A stretch of DNA of 64,000 nt from assembly GCF_963665245.1 (NCBI RefSeq), contig NZ_OY762267.1:4374001-4438000 (forward strand). Direction: 5' to 3'. Position 1 is the stretch's first letter; each line of letters begins with the position of its first letter. Made by a program: the position numbers and the translations under genes. Shown piece by piece: positions 53,964 to 62,483 of the stretch. This DNA comes from an uncultured Paludibaculum sp. (GTDB taxonomy: Bacteria; Acidobacteriota; Terriglobia; Bryobacterales; Bryobacteraceae). Under the pieces are notes generated by a model. It was given only the letters and a program-made list of their open reading frames with translations. It did no database searches and was not told where the DNA came from.

Positions 53964-54896
53964 TCACAGACTATCAACAGGATAGCCCTGAGCGACCCAT
54001 TCATCGTATCCGCCCTGCAGCGGCCTGACATTCGCAAAGCCCATCTTTTGAAGTCGTAGCGCCAAACTGGCGCTTGAGGCTTCGTTCGGTCAACTGCAAT
54101 AGAAGACCAGATGCGCGCCGGAAGGCAGGCTCCGCAAGTGAACATCCACCTCATCCTGCCGCAAGGTGACCGCGCCGGGCAGCTTCGAGCCCGTCCGTTT
54201 GATGACACTCGGCGCCCGCAGATCAATGATGTGCGTCGGCGTTCCGGCGTCCAGCAGCGCCTTCAAATCCGTGGCGGCCAGCCGCGTTACGCGGTAGAGC
54301 CGCATCGCCCGCTCCCGCTGCCATAGCTTCCAGAAGATCCACGCGGCCAGCGGTGACCCGATGACCACCAACAGGCCCAGCCCGAAGTTCGAGAGATGCT
54401 CCGCGAACGCCTCCACCTTGCGCCTCAACAGGAACCCCAACAGCAGAGAGGATCCTGACCATAGCAGGGCTCCGCCGGCATCGAAGGCCACAAACCGGGC
54501 AAACGGCAGCCGGGCGCTCCCAGCCAGAGGCGGCGCCACCGTGCTCAACCCCGGAATGAACTTCGCCACCAGCAGCGTCGCGGGGCCCCAGCGGTCAAAG
54601 GCGTTCGTCGTGGTCCGGACACACGTGTCGGGCTCCAGCGACAGCTTGCACAGAAAGCCCAGGATGGAGTCGCCGCGCCACCGTCCCAGCAGATACCACA
54701 ACATGTCCGGCCCCAGCGTGGCGAGCACCGCCGCCAATAGCGCCAGCGACCCCGAGTAGTAACCCAGGCCAGCCATCGCGCCCATGGCCATCAGCACGGG
54801 CACGGCGGGCACAGGCGCACCCAGTTGCTCCAGGAACACAGCCGCGAACATCAGGCCGTACCCGTGGCGTAGAACGAATTCCCAAAGCCCTGGCAT
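53964..54896 (-). CDS. DedA-family membrane protein fused to rhodanese, candidate selenoprotein
   Basis: Residues 1-185 are a DedA/SNARE-associated membrane domain (FAAVFLEQLGAPVPAVPVLM, KFIPGLSTVAPPLAG, FVAFDAGGALLWSGSSLLLG). Residues 205-310 are a rhodanese domain (IIDLRAPSVIKRTGSKLPGA, LVFYCS). The frame meets TGA at 54090-54092, immediately after Cys267-Ser268, where homologues have Cys in a C-x-C-P-N-E loop. Beyond it the same frame gives PNEASSASLALRLQKMGFAN and VRPLQGGYDEWVAQGYPVDS, the rest of a normal rhodanese, to a TGA at 53964. The next gene starts 9 bp later. Read as Sec269 this is a 310-residue protein; otherwise a 268-residue truncated one. DedA proteins are linked to lipid-carrier flipping; rhodaneses move sulfane sulfur. 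Confidence 0.7.
54058..54074 (-). promoter_or_regulatory. Candidate bacterial SECIS hairpin
   Basis: Directly downstream of the in-frame UGA the mRNA reads 15 nt and then AGCGCCAGUUUGGCGCU, a perfect 7-bp stem with the 3-nt loop GUU. Bacterial SECIS elements are small stem-loops within the coding region, about 16-37 nt after the UGA, with a G among the first two loop bases; E. coli fdhF also shows loop G-U. Here the loop G is the 23rd nucleotide after the UGA. Fit is by eye; no folding was computed. Confidence 0.55.
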
Positions 54897-54990
54897 GAAG
54901 AGAGAGAACCCCAGATCGATAAGGGATACGCGCTTGGGCGCGAATTGGATCCCTCTTCTTTAGAAGCAGACAACCCGGTCCGGGATGCAA

Positions 54991-56223
54991 CTACCGCGAC
55001 GGCTCCAGCACCGCCGCGTTGGCCATATTGATAAACGCATCTCGCACTGGCTTCGCGTCGTCCGCCTCCTGCACCAGAAACACGCCTACCAGCTCCTTGG
55101 TGGGATCCACCCACCCGTAGGTTCCAAACGCTCCGCCATGGTCAAACGTGCCGATGCTGTGGCCCGTCAGCGTCCCAATCGGCTCCTTCACCACGGCCCA
55201 GGTTAGCCCGAAACCCACGCCCGGGTCGTGGCCCGCCTTCAAGTCGCCCGTATGGACCCTGGTCATCACCTCCACCGAGGAGGGCGACAACAGCTTCTTC
55301 CCATTGAGAGTGCCTTTGTTCAGCATCATCTGGTACCACTGCGCCAGATCCCAGGCCGTGGAGTAAATTCCATACTCCGGCCCCGAATATTTCGCGCCCT
55401 TGCGGAACTGCAGCGCGTCGCCGGCCAGCACATTCGCCCCGGCCTTCACCAGCTTGCCGTCCTTCCGCTGGTATAGAGCAGCGAGCCGGCCGTGCTTCTC
55501 AGCGGGCAGGAAGATATAGGAATCCACCATGCCCAGCGGCTGGAAGATCCGCGTTTCGAGAAACTTCTCAAAAGCCATGCCGCTCGCCACCTCGACAATC
55601 CGGCCTAGCGTCGCCAGCCCGGTGTTGGAGTACTGCCATTTCGTCCCAGGCTCGAAGTCCAGTGGTTGCTGCGAGTAGACCAGACACGCCTCGGCCAGCG
55701 TGCGATCCATCTTCTCCAGGATGTCGCCGATGCCCGGAGCCGCCGGCCCCATACCCGACGTGTGCGTCATCAGGTCGCGCACCGTGATGGGCCGCGCCGG
55801 ATGCTTCATCGTGCGCAGGCCGTCGTTTTGCGACACGATCACCCACTGCCCGCGGAACTCCGGCAGGTGCTTCTCCACTGGATCGCTCAGCCGCACCTTA
55901 CCCTCTTCCACCAGCATCATGATCGCCGCGCCGGTGAACTGCTTTGTCATCGACATGATCTGCACGATGGAGTCGGTCCGCATCGGCTTCCGGGCTTCGA
56001 TATCCGCCCAACCGGTCGCCTCCAGGTGCGCCAGCGTGCCCTTGTGCATCACCAGCGTCACCGTGCCCGCTACCATCTGGTCGTCGGCCATCGCCTTCAT
56101 GCGCGGCGCGATCTTCGCCACCTCCGTGGCGTCCAACCCGGCTTTACCGGCGTCGGCCGCCGGCGGAGCCGCGAAAACCAGACTCGTCACGAACAACAGA
56201 CCGGCGCAATATCTTGACAACAT
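54991..56223 (-). CDS. Serine hydrolase, beta-lactamase/class C family
   Basis: 410 residues with a signal peptide (SRYCAGLLFVTSLVFAAPPA). The active-site SMTK (S-x-x-K, in IVQIMSMTKQFTGAAIMMLV) lies near residue 90, YSNTGLATLGRIVEVASGM gives the Y-x-N motif near 190, and HGGAFGTYGWVDP near the end replaces K-T-G. These are features of EstB/DD-peptidase-like esterases of the beta-lactamase fold, not of clinical beta-lactamases. Probably a periplasmic esterase or D-aminopeptidase. ATG 56223 is chosen because the signal peptide starts there. It is divergent from the Tat protein gene by 43 bp. Confidence 0.85.
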   Translation of the reverse strand: MLSRYCAGLLFVTSLVFAAPPAADAGKAGLDATEVAKIAPRMKAMADDQMVAGTVTLVMHKGTLAHLEATGWADIEARKPMRTDSIVQIMSMTKQFTGAAIMMLVEEGKVRLSDPVEKHLPEFRGQWVIVSQNDGLRTMKHPARPITVRDLMTHTSGMGPAAPGIGDILEKMDRTLAEACLVYSQQPLDFEPGTKWQYSNTGLATLGRIVEVASGMAFEKFLETRIFQPLGMVDSYIFLPAEKHGRLAALYQRKDGKLVKAGANVLAGDALQFRKGAKYSGPEYGIYSTAWDLAQWYQMMLNKGTLNGKKLLSPSSVEVMTRVHTGDLKAGHDPGVGFGLTWAVVKEPIGTLTGHSIGTFDHGGAFGTYGWVDPTKELVGVFLVQEADDAKPVRDAFINMANAAVLEPSR

Positions 56224-56266
56224 GTGTGGGAACTCCAGGGGCATTATAATCGCAGGGAACCAGCCC

Positions 56267-57925
56267 ATGCCCATCACCCGCAGACACTTCGCAGCCGCCA
56301 TGGCCGCTTGCACGGCCGCCGCCGCGCCCTCCACCGCCTCCCTCGACCCGGATCTCGTCCGCCGGCACGACGAAGCCGTCGACCGCATCCTGCGCCAGCA
56401 GATCACTGATCCGGCCGACCCGCACCGCGGCGGTTACCCCGACGAATACGGCCTCTTCAGCGCCGGCACCGGGGCGGGCCTGTGCGACACGTTGATCGCC
56501 GCTTATGTTTTTCCCGGCTCGCGGCATCACAAATCCGCCGAAGTGGCCGGACGCTTCCACCTCGCCGCCGGCTACCTCACCCGCATGCAGAACAGCGACG
56601 GCACCATCGATCTGCTCGTCACCAACTTCCACTCCACCCCGGACCTTGGCTTCGTCACCCACAGCGCCGCCGGTGCCGCCTGGATCGCCAGGCACTTCAA
56701 CGAACCCGAACTCTTCGCCGCGCTGGAGCCGTTCCTTCGCAAGGCCGGCAAAGCCCTGGCCACCGGCGGCATTCACACGCCCAACCACCGCTGGGTCGTC
56801 TGCGAAGCGCTTTCCCAGGTGCAGGAACTCCTGCCGGATCCCGCCTATCCTCGCCGCATTGCCCAATGGCTTGCCGAGGGCATCGACATCGACTCCGACG
56901 GTCAGTTCGACGAGCGCTCCACCACGGTCTACAACACCGTCAGCGATAAGGCCCTGCTGGTCACCGGCCTCAAGACCGGACGCCCGGAGTTGCTCGAACC
57001 GGTGCGCCGCAACCTCCAGGCCATGCTCTACCTGCTCCACCCCGGCGGCGAGGTCGTGACCGAGATCTCCACCCGGCAGGACCAATATGACCGCGCCGGC
57101 ATGGACCGCTACTGGTTCCCGCTCCGCTATTTCGCCATCACGGAGAACAACGGCCAATTCGCCAATCTCGTGCGCAGCGTTGAACCGCGTGCCGGGTCGC
57201 TGTCGTTCTATCTGCGCTACCCGGAACTCCAGAAGCCTCTGCCGCCCGCCCAGCCCCTGCCCGAGGACTTTGAGAAGCTGATGCCCGCCATCCAGATCGC
57301 GCGCTTCCGTCGTGGCCCGCGCAGCGCCAGCATCCTGCTCAACGGCAACAGCCGCTTCTTCACCATGCGCCAGGGAGGATGCGTCGTCGAAGCCGTCCGC
57401 TTCGCCTCGGCCTTCTTTGGCAAGGGTCAGTTCCGGGCGTCCTCTTACGAAAAGACTGCCGATGGCTACCGCATGACCCAGGAATTGGAAGGCCCCTACT
57501 ATCAGCCCTTCGACCCGCCTCGCCGCGTCGAAGCCTCGCAGTGGGGTGCACTACGGTCCCAACGCCGTCAAAGCAACGTCGAACGTATGCGTTACACGGT
57601 CACGGTTCGTGAGAAGGGCAAAGGCTTCGCTATTGATATGGAAGCCCAGGGTACCGTCGGCGTGCCGCTGGCCGTTGAGGTGAACCTCCGCCAGAACACC
57701 CTGCTCGATGGAGTCACAGAGGCTCCGAAGGTCGCTGGTGGTTTTCTGTTGAAAAAAGGTTACGCCGTGGCCCGTTCCGGCGGCGACGCTCTCCGCTTCG
57801 GCCCCGGCCTGTCCCAGCACACCTACACCCAGGTGCGCGGGGCGGACGCCAAACTACCCGGCCCCAGCGTCTATCTCTGCGGCCTGACACCCTTCAAACA
57901 CACACTCGAATTCGAGGCTCTCTAG
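56267..57925 (+). CDS. Tat-exported alpha-toroid-like protein of unknown function
   Basis: 552 residues. Twin-arginine leader (PITRRHFAAAMAACTAAAAP). The next 300 residues are helix-rich with paired aromatic and Asp residues (GGYPDEYGLFSAGTGAGLCD, NHRWVVCEALSQVQELLPDP, DIDSDGQFDERSTTVYNTVS), like the (alpha/alpha)6 toroid of polysaccharide lyases or unsaturated glucuronyl hydrolases; the last 200 residues are beta-rich, like the sandwich of heparinase-type enzymes. No certain family. AGGGA 8 nt before ATG 56267 supports the start. Its stop overlaps the convergent methyltransferase gene by 4 bp. Confidence 0.65.
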   Translation: MPITRRHFAAAMAACTAAAAPSTASLDPDLVRRHDEAVDRILRQQITDPADPHRGGYPDEYGLFSAGTGAGLCDTLIAAYVFPGSRHHKSAEVAGRFHLAAGYLTRMQNSDGTIDLLVTNFHSTPDLGFVTHSAAGAAWIARHFNEPELFAALEPFLRKAGKALATGGIHTPNHRWVVCEALSQVQELLPDPAYPRRIAQWLAEGIDIDSDGQFDERSTTVYNTVSDKALLVTGLKTGRPELLEPVRRNLQAMLYLLHPGGEVVTEISTRQDQYDRAGMDRYWFPLRYFAITENNGQFANLVRSVEPRAGSLSFYLRYPELQKPLPPAQPLPEDFEKLMPAIQIARFRRGPRSASILLNGNSRFFTMRQGGCVVEAVRFASAFFGKGQFRASSYEKTADGYRMTQELEGPYYQPFDPPRRVEASQWGALRSQRRQSNVERMRYTVTVREKGKGFAIDMEAQGTVGVPLAVEVNLRQNTLLDGVTEAPKVAGGFLLKKGYAVARSGGDALRFGPGLSQHTYTQVRGADAKLPGPSVYLCGLTPFKHTLEFEAL

Positions 57926-58509
57926 CGCAGTTCCAGCCGCGCGATGCGGAACATCCCGTTCAGCATTGCCGGCTCGTCATGCACCACCCGGAACCCGGCC
58001 TCCACGGCCAGGTCCAGAGTTCGAACATTCAGGTCGGTAACCAGGAATCGCATCAGCGGGTTCAGTACCCGCCGGATCAGCCGGGGCCGGCCCGTCCCGT
58101 GAAAGTACTTGTCGAATACCATCACGCGTCCGCCGGGCTTCACCACCCGCGCGGCCTCCCGCAGGCACCGCAGCGGGTCGGGCACGATGGCCACAATCAG
58201 GTGCAGCAGCACACAGTCGAAGGTCGCATCCGCAAACTCCAGTTGCTGTGCGTCCATCGTCCGCACTCGGGCCGCAGTCCCCTTGCTCAGGGCCTGCTCC
58301 ACCATGCCCGGACTCAGATCGATCGCTTCCACCTCAACTTCCGCCGGAATCAGCGGCAGGTCCAGACCCGTCCCGCAGCCGTCCACGAGCAGGCGTTCAC
58401 CCGGTCGCAGTTCAGCCAAGGCCAGCGACCGCCGGCGATGCGGCACAAAGCCGATCAGCCTGTCGTAGTAAGGCGCGTAAAGATCCCAGCGGCGGGCCGT
58501 CCAGCTCAT
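57922..58509 (-). CDS. Class I SAM-dependent methyltransferase
   Basis: 195 residues of the Methyltransf_11 / UbiE type. Motif I is LLVDGCGTGLDLPLIP, the acidic loop is VEAIDLSPGMVEQAL, and motif post-I/III follow (VRTMDAQQLEFADATFDCVL, RVVKPGGRVMVFDKYF). N-terminal RRWDLYAPYYDRLIGF is common to phosphatidylethanolamine or quinone methylases. ATG 58509 overlaps the upstream gene's stop by 4 bp (ATGA). Substrate unknown. Confidence 0.85.
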   Translation of the reverse strand: MSWTARRWDLYAPYYDRLIGFVPHRRRSLALAELRPGERLLVDGCGTGLDLPLIPAEVEVEAIDLSPGMVEQALSKGTAARVRTMDAQQLEFADATFDCVLLHLIVAIVPDPLRCLREAARVVKPGGRVMVFDKYFHGTGRPRLIRRVLNPLMRFLVTDLNVRTLDLAVEAGFRVVHDEPAMLNGMFRIARLELR

Positions 58510-59468
58510 CGTTCCCTGTGCAGCACCTTGCTCAGCTTTAGCTGGTTGGCATCCGTGGAATTGTCCGGAATCGAACAACCCGGCGCGCAGATCCACTTCG
58601 GCGCCGCCACGCGCGACTTCTGGACCCAGGCCGCCAGTTCCTCCGCCGTGGCTGTCGCTGCCCTGTTCTCGTCGAGTCCACCCATCAGGACCCCCGAAAA
58701 CCGTCGTCGCGCCTCCGACATCGGGAACTTCGTCCCCGCCACCGAGTACTGCACAATCGGCACGTCCCAACCCTTCCAGAAGTAATCGAGAATCACCCTC
58801 TCTCCATGCAGGTGCAGAGTGTTCATCGGCGCGCCTTTCGCCGCCGCCAGCACCATGCGATCGAAGGGCTCGCTGTACTTCCGGTACTCGGCCAGCGTCA
58901 TCACGCCATGCTGCGCATTGGCGATGGACAGAAAGATGCCCGACGTGCCGGCTTCAATCGCCGCCTTGACGTGGTTCGCCTGCGACTTCGCAATCGCTTC
59001 CAGGGCGTCCAGCAGCGACTGCGGTTTGTCGTGCATCAGCCGCAGCACCGCCTCCTTCGACGACAGCTTCTCGGCCACGTTCCACGGGTTGAACTGTGTC
59101 TCCAGAAAGTACTTCTGCCCGGCCAGCCCGTCGTTGATCAGTTCCAGCGCTTTCAACTGCTCGGGGAACGGCGACTCCACAGGCTTCAACTCATACCACT
59201 CGCCCTTCGTGTTCTTCGGGTACGGGTAGTCGCTCATCACCTTGACGAAGTCCAGGTGGTACCGCCGCTGATAGTCCATGGTCGACGCGGCGTGTTTCGT
59301 GGCCGGAAGCGCCTCGTCGTGGAAGTGGTGCCAGAACGAGAACGGCGGACGGTCCGGCATGCGTCCCTTCAGCACGGCCGACACCCGCTCTGTCGGTGTC
59401 ATCCGCTCCTTGGCCGCCGGCGCGAACATTGCCAGCGCGCCCAGCGAGAACTCTCGGCGGTTCAGCAT
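58506..59468 (-). CDS. Tat-exported uroporphyrinogen-decarboxylase-family protein
   Basis: 320 residues. A Tat-like leader (LNRREFSLGALAMFAPAAKE) precedes TPTERVSAVLKGRMPDRPPF, the standard start of URO-D/MtaA-type proteins, then GTSGIFLSIANAQHG, TLHLHGERVILDYFWKG and GLDENRAATATAEE. True HemE is cytoplasmic and has Asp/Arg substrate residues not clear here, so this is probably a corrinoid-methyltransferase-like or catabolic member with another role. Coupled to the methyltransferase gene. Confidence 0.75.
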   Translation of the reverse strand: MLNRREFSLGALAMFAPAAKERMTPTERVSAVLKGRMPDRPPFSFWHHFHDEALPATKHAASTMDYQRRYHLDFVKVMSDYPYPKNTKGEWYELKPVESPFPEQLKALELINDGLAGQKYFLETQFNPWNVAEKLSSKEAVLRLMHDKPQSLLDALEAIAKSQANHVKAAIEAGTSGIFLSIANAQHGVMTLAEYRKYSEPFDRMVLAAAKGAPMNTLHLHGERVILDYFWKGWDVPIVQYSVAGTKFPMSEARRRFSGVLMGGLDENRAATATAEELAAWVQKSRVAAPKWICAPGCSIPDNSTDANQLKLSKVLHRER

Positions 59469-59489
59469 GACCAGGAACCTCCCAAAATC

Positions 59490-60917
59490 TCAGTAAACCG
59501 GATTGCCCGCGATCAGCGGTGGCTGCCGGATCTCGGCGCAGCCCCGGCCCGCCGGCAACAGTTTGCCCGGATTGAACAGCCGTCCTGGATCGAACAGATC
59601 GCGGATGCGCCGCATCATGTCCAGCGATTCAACGGAAAACTGCTTGTCCATCAGGTGGACCTTCTCCATGCCGATGCCATGCTCGCCTGTAATCGAGCCG
59701 CCTACCTGAATGCAGTACTCCAGAATGTCGAAGCCTGCTTTCTGCGCCCGGCCCAGGTCACCCGGCTTCCGCGCGTCGAAGAGGATGATCGGATGCATGT
59801 TGCCGTCGCCCGCGTGGAAGATGTTCCCGATGGTCAGCGCCTGCTGCCTGGAGATCTCGCCGATGCGCCGCAGCGTCGGCGCGATTTGCGTGCGCGGCAC
59901 CACCCCGTCGTGCACGTAGTAGAACGGACTCACGCGGCCAATCGCCCCAAACGCGTTCTTGCGGCCCTTCCATAGCAACTGGCGTTCCAGCTCGCTGCGC
60001 GCCACGCGAAATTCCCGCGCGTGGCAATACTCGCAGGCCTGCCGCACCTGCTCCGCCTGCTCCTCCACGGCCTCTTTCACGCCTTCCAGCTCGATCAGCA
60101 GCACGCCATCCGCGTCCAGCGGATACCCGGCATGTACGGCGTCTTCCACCATCTTCAGCATGCAGCCGTCCAGCATCTCCACCGCCGCCGGTGTGATGGC
60201 ACGCGCCGTGATCTCGCTCACCGACAGCGCACAGTCGTCCACGCTGTCGAAAATCGCCAGCACTGTCTTTACGCACTCCGGCTTCTTCATCAGCCGGATG
60301 ATCACCTTCGTCACCAGGCCCATCGTGCCTTCGCTACCCGTCAACAACCCGGTGAGGTCATAGCCTGGAGTATCCGGCCACCACGCACCGGTCTGCATCA
60401 CAGTGCCGTCCGGCAGCACCACCTCCAGGCCCAATACGTGGTTCGTCGTGACGCCATAGGCGAGCGTGTGCGGCCCACCGGCATTCTCCGCCACGTTGCC
60501 GCCGATGGTGCAGGCGCGCTGGCTGGAAGGATCCGGAGCATAGAAATACCCCGCCGCGTCCACCGCCAGGCTGATGTCCAGATTGACGACGCCCGGCTCC
60601 ACCACCGCGCGTTCGTTCGCCAGGTCGATCTCCAGGATGCGGTTCATGCGGGAGAAGCCCACCATGATGCCGCCCTTTTCGGGAATCGCCCCGCCGCTCA
60701 GCCCCGTGCCCGCGCCGCGCCCGACAATCGGCACGCCGTTCCGGTGAGCCACGCGCACAACTGCGCTCACTTCTTCTGTCGAACGTGGGAAAACGACAAT
60801 CTCCGGCCGGGCCTTATCCACCCCGCCGTCGTACTCATACAGCCGCAGATCCTCGGGGCGGTCCAGGTACCCGCGCGGACCAACCGTTCGAATCAGTTCG
60901 TCCTTCCAAGTGCCCAT
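59490..60917 (-). CDS. FAD-linked oxidase, GlcD/D-lactate dehydrogenase type
   Basis: 475 residues. FAD_binding_4 domain: RPEIVVFPRSTEEVSAVVRV, PIVGRGAGTGLSGGAIPEKG and RACTIGGNVAENAGGPHTLA. The C-terminal FAD-oxidase domain holds NIFHAGDGNMHPIILF and GSITGEHGIGMEKVHLMDKQ, giving flavin-proximal His residues. It oxidises a 2-hydroxyacid such as glycolate or D-lactate to the 2-oxoacid. No GlcE/GlcF gene is adjacent, so the electron acceptor is open. ATG 60917. Confidence 0.92.
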   Translation of the reverse strand: MGTWKDELIRTVGPRGYLDRPEDLRLYEYDGGVDKARPEIVVFPRSTEEVSAVVRVAHRNGVPIVGRGAGTGLSGGAIPEKGGIMVGFSRMNRILEIDLANERAVVEPGVVNLDISLAVDAAGYFYAPDPSSQRACTIGGNVAENAGGPHTLAYGVTTNHVLGLEVVLPDGTVMQTGAWWPDTPGYDLTGLLTGSEGTMGLVTKVIIRLMKKPECVKTVLAIFDSVDDCALSVSEITARAITPAAVEMLDGCMLKMVEDAVHAGYPLDADGVLLIELEGVKEAVEEQAEQVRQACEYCHAREFRVARSELERQLLWKGRKNAFGAIGRVSPFYYVHDGVVPRTQIAPTLRRIGEISRQQALTIGNIFHAGDGNMHPIILFDARKPGDLGRAQKAGFDILEYCIQVGGSITGEHGIGMEKVHLMDKQFSVESLDMMRRIRDLFDPGRLFNPGKLLPAGRGCAEIRQPPLIAGNPVY

Positions 60918-60945
60918 GATTGCCCCTCACTCTACTACAGCCGGG

Positions 60946-61467
60946 CTACAGGAGCGACTCGATGCTGCGGATCACTTCCGGCGACGTCCAATCCTGTGGA
61001 CCGATGATCTTCTGCCGAACCTTGCCTTCTTTGTCAATAATGTATGTCTCGGGATACTTAAACGTGCCGTAGTCGGCGCTGATGTTGGCCTCGGGGTCGC
61101 GCGACGTCTCGAACGTAACCCGCGCCTGCGCCAGGAACTTCTTATACGAGGTGTCATTCTTGTCCACACTCACGCCCAGCACCACCACGCCCTTCGGACC
61201 CAGTTGCCGCGCCATGGCCTCCAGTGACGGCATCTCCTCGATGCATGGCGGGCACCACGTCGCCCAGAAGTTCACCACCAGTACCTTGCCGCCGAAATCG
61301 CGCGTCGAGACTTCGCGCCCGCGATCCGTGCGAACAGTAAACTTCGGAGCACTGTCGCCCACTGCTATCACCCGCTCGCGCAGCGAATTACCCATGACGA
61401 GAGCCAGACCGGCCAACAGCACCACGGCCAACATCTGAATCCTGAATGCCAATTTGTTCTTGTCCAT
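60946..61467 (-). CDS. TlpA/ResA-like membrane-anchored thioredoxin
   Basis: 173 residues. One N-terminal helix (IQMLAVVLLAGLALVMG) anchors a thioredoxin domain with VNFWATWCPPCIEEMPSLEA, the W-C-P-P-C redox motif, and YPETYIIDKEGKVRQKI with the conserved cis-Pro. Such proteins reduce disulfides in the periplasm, often for cytochrome c maturation. ATG 61467 is chosen for the helix directly after it. Divergent from the pterin genes by 100 bp. Confidence 0.9.
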   Translation of the reverse strand: MDKNKLAFRIQMLAVVLLAGLALVMGNSLRERVIAVGDSAPKFTVRTDRGREVSTRDFGGKVLVVNFWATWCPPCIEEMPSLEAMARQLGPKGVVVLGVSVDKNDTSYKKFLAQARVTFETSRDPEANISADYGTFKYPETYIIDKEGKVRQKIIGPQDWTSPEVIRSIESLL

Positions 61468-61567
61468 CGCGTCCGACTTTCTGGACCTGGGTCTACAGAT
61501 CCCTGCCCCTATAATTGTATCGTCAGCCGCTAGCCGTGCATCTTTTGAAGAGACGGCCCCTTCCGCC

Positions 61568-61978
61568 ATGTGGATCACCCGTAAAGTCGAGTTCTCCGCC
61601 TCCCACTCCTGTTACAACCAGGGGCTGACCGAGGCCGAAAACGCCGCGCTCTACGGCGCCGACGCGAATCCGCACGGCCATGGCCACAATTACTCCCTGG
61701 AAGTGACGCTGGAGGGTGCTCCCGATCCCGTCACCGGCATGGTGGTCGATCTGAAGGAAGTGAAACAGATTCTCGAGCGCGAGGTCGTTGATCCCATGGA
61801 TCATCGCCACCTCAACCACGAGGTCCCGCCCTTCGATACCGTCGTGCCGACAACCGAGAATCTGGCGGTCGAGATCTGGCGCCGCCTGCAGCCCCATTTC
61901 GTGGACGGCCCAGGCCGCCTTCACGCCATCCGCCTGTACGAAACCGACGACCTCTTCGTCGAGTATGAAGGGCGTTGA
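61568..61978 (+). CDS. 6-pyruvoyl-tetrahydropterin synthase/QueD paralogue A, lacks catalytic Cys
   Basis: 136 residues, full family length. Zinc ligands are His13 (FSASH), His38 and His40 (HGHGH). At the position of the catalytic Cys (G-K-C-N-N-P in the animal enzyme) it has Asp32 (GADANPHGHGHNY). The Asp-His pair is kept (Asp78-His79 in DPMDHRHLN), as is Glu in RLYETDD. PTPS converts dihydroneopterin triphosphate; QueD makes carboxytetrahydropterin for queuosine. A Cys at residue 15, beside His13, could substitute. It precedes paralogue B by 13 bp. Confidence 0.85.
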   Translation: MWITRKVEFSASHSCYNQGLTEAENAALYGADANPHGHGHNYSLEVTLEGAPDPVTGMVVDLKEVKQILEREVVDPMDHRHLNHEVPPFDTVVPTTENLAVEIWRRLQPHFVDGPGRLHAIRLYETDDLFVEYEGR

Positions 61979-61991
61979 GCGGAGCTGTACC

Positions 61992-62483
61992 ATGCCTGAC
62001 ATCCGCCTGGTCCGCCGCTACCGCTTCTCGGCCTCCCATCGTCTCCACACGCCGCTGCTCAGCGATGAGGAGAACCGGGCAGTGTACGGGAAATGCAACA
62101 ATCCCTACGGTCACGGCCACGACTATACTCTCGACGTGTACGTTCAGGAGCGGGTCGATCCGGCCCGCGGCCGGGCGGTGTCCGTGGATGCCCTCGACTT
62201 GTTCATTGACGCCGTGGTATTGAAACCCTTCGACCGCCGCAACCTGAACGTCGAAGTGGCCGAGTTTGCGACACTTGTGCCCACCACTGAGGTTTTGGCC
62301 GAAGTGCTCGCGCGGCGTCTTGCCGCCGCCTGGCCCATCGCGTTTGCGGGCCTTCCGGCGCGGTTTGAAAAGCTAAGAATCTGGGAAACCAAACGCAACA
62401 TCTTTGAAGTGCTGGCGCCCGTCCCGGCGCCAAGAGAAAGTCATCGCGATGAAATCATCGAAAGCTGTAGTCAAGGTTCTTGA
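61992..62483 (+). CDS. 6-pyruvoyl-tetrahydropterin synthase/QueD paralogue B, lacks catalytic His
   Basis: 163 residues. FSASHRLHTPLLSDEENRAV and YGKCNNPYGHGHDYTLDVYV closely follow the animal PTPS motif, with zinc ligands His16, His41, His43 and catalytic Cys35. The catalytic Asp-His pair is Asp81-Arg82 (KPFDRRNLN; the animal enzyme has KPLDHKNLD). The Glu in RIWETKR is present. It thus lacks the residue that paralogue A retains. The end overlaps the folE start by 35 bp, making one operon for pterin synthesis. Confidence 0.85.
   Translation: MPDIRLVRRYRFSASHRLHTPLLSDEENRAVYGKCNNPYGHGHDYTLDVYVQERVDPARGRAVSVDALDLFIDAVVLKPFDRRNLNVEVAEFATLVPTTEVLAEVLARRLAAAWPIAFAGLPARFEKLRIWETKRNIFEVLAPVPAPRESHRDEIIESCSQGS

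Noticed and set aside
55700..56266. Plus-strand extension of the Tat-exported protein back to 55700
   Set aside because: It lies antisense to the serine hydrolase gene; the twin-arginine leader and ribosome site place the start at 56267.
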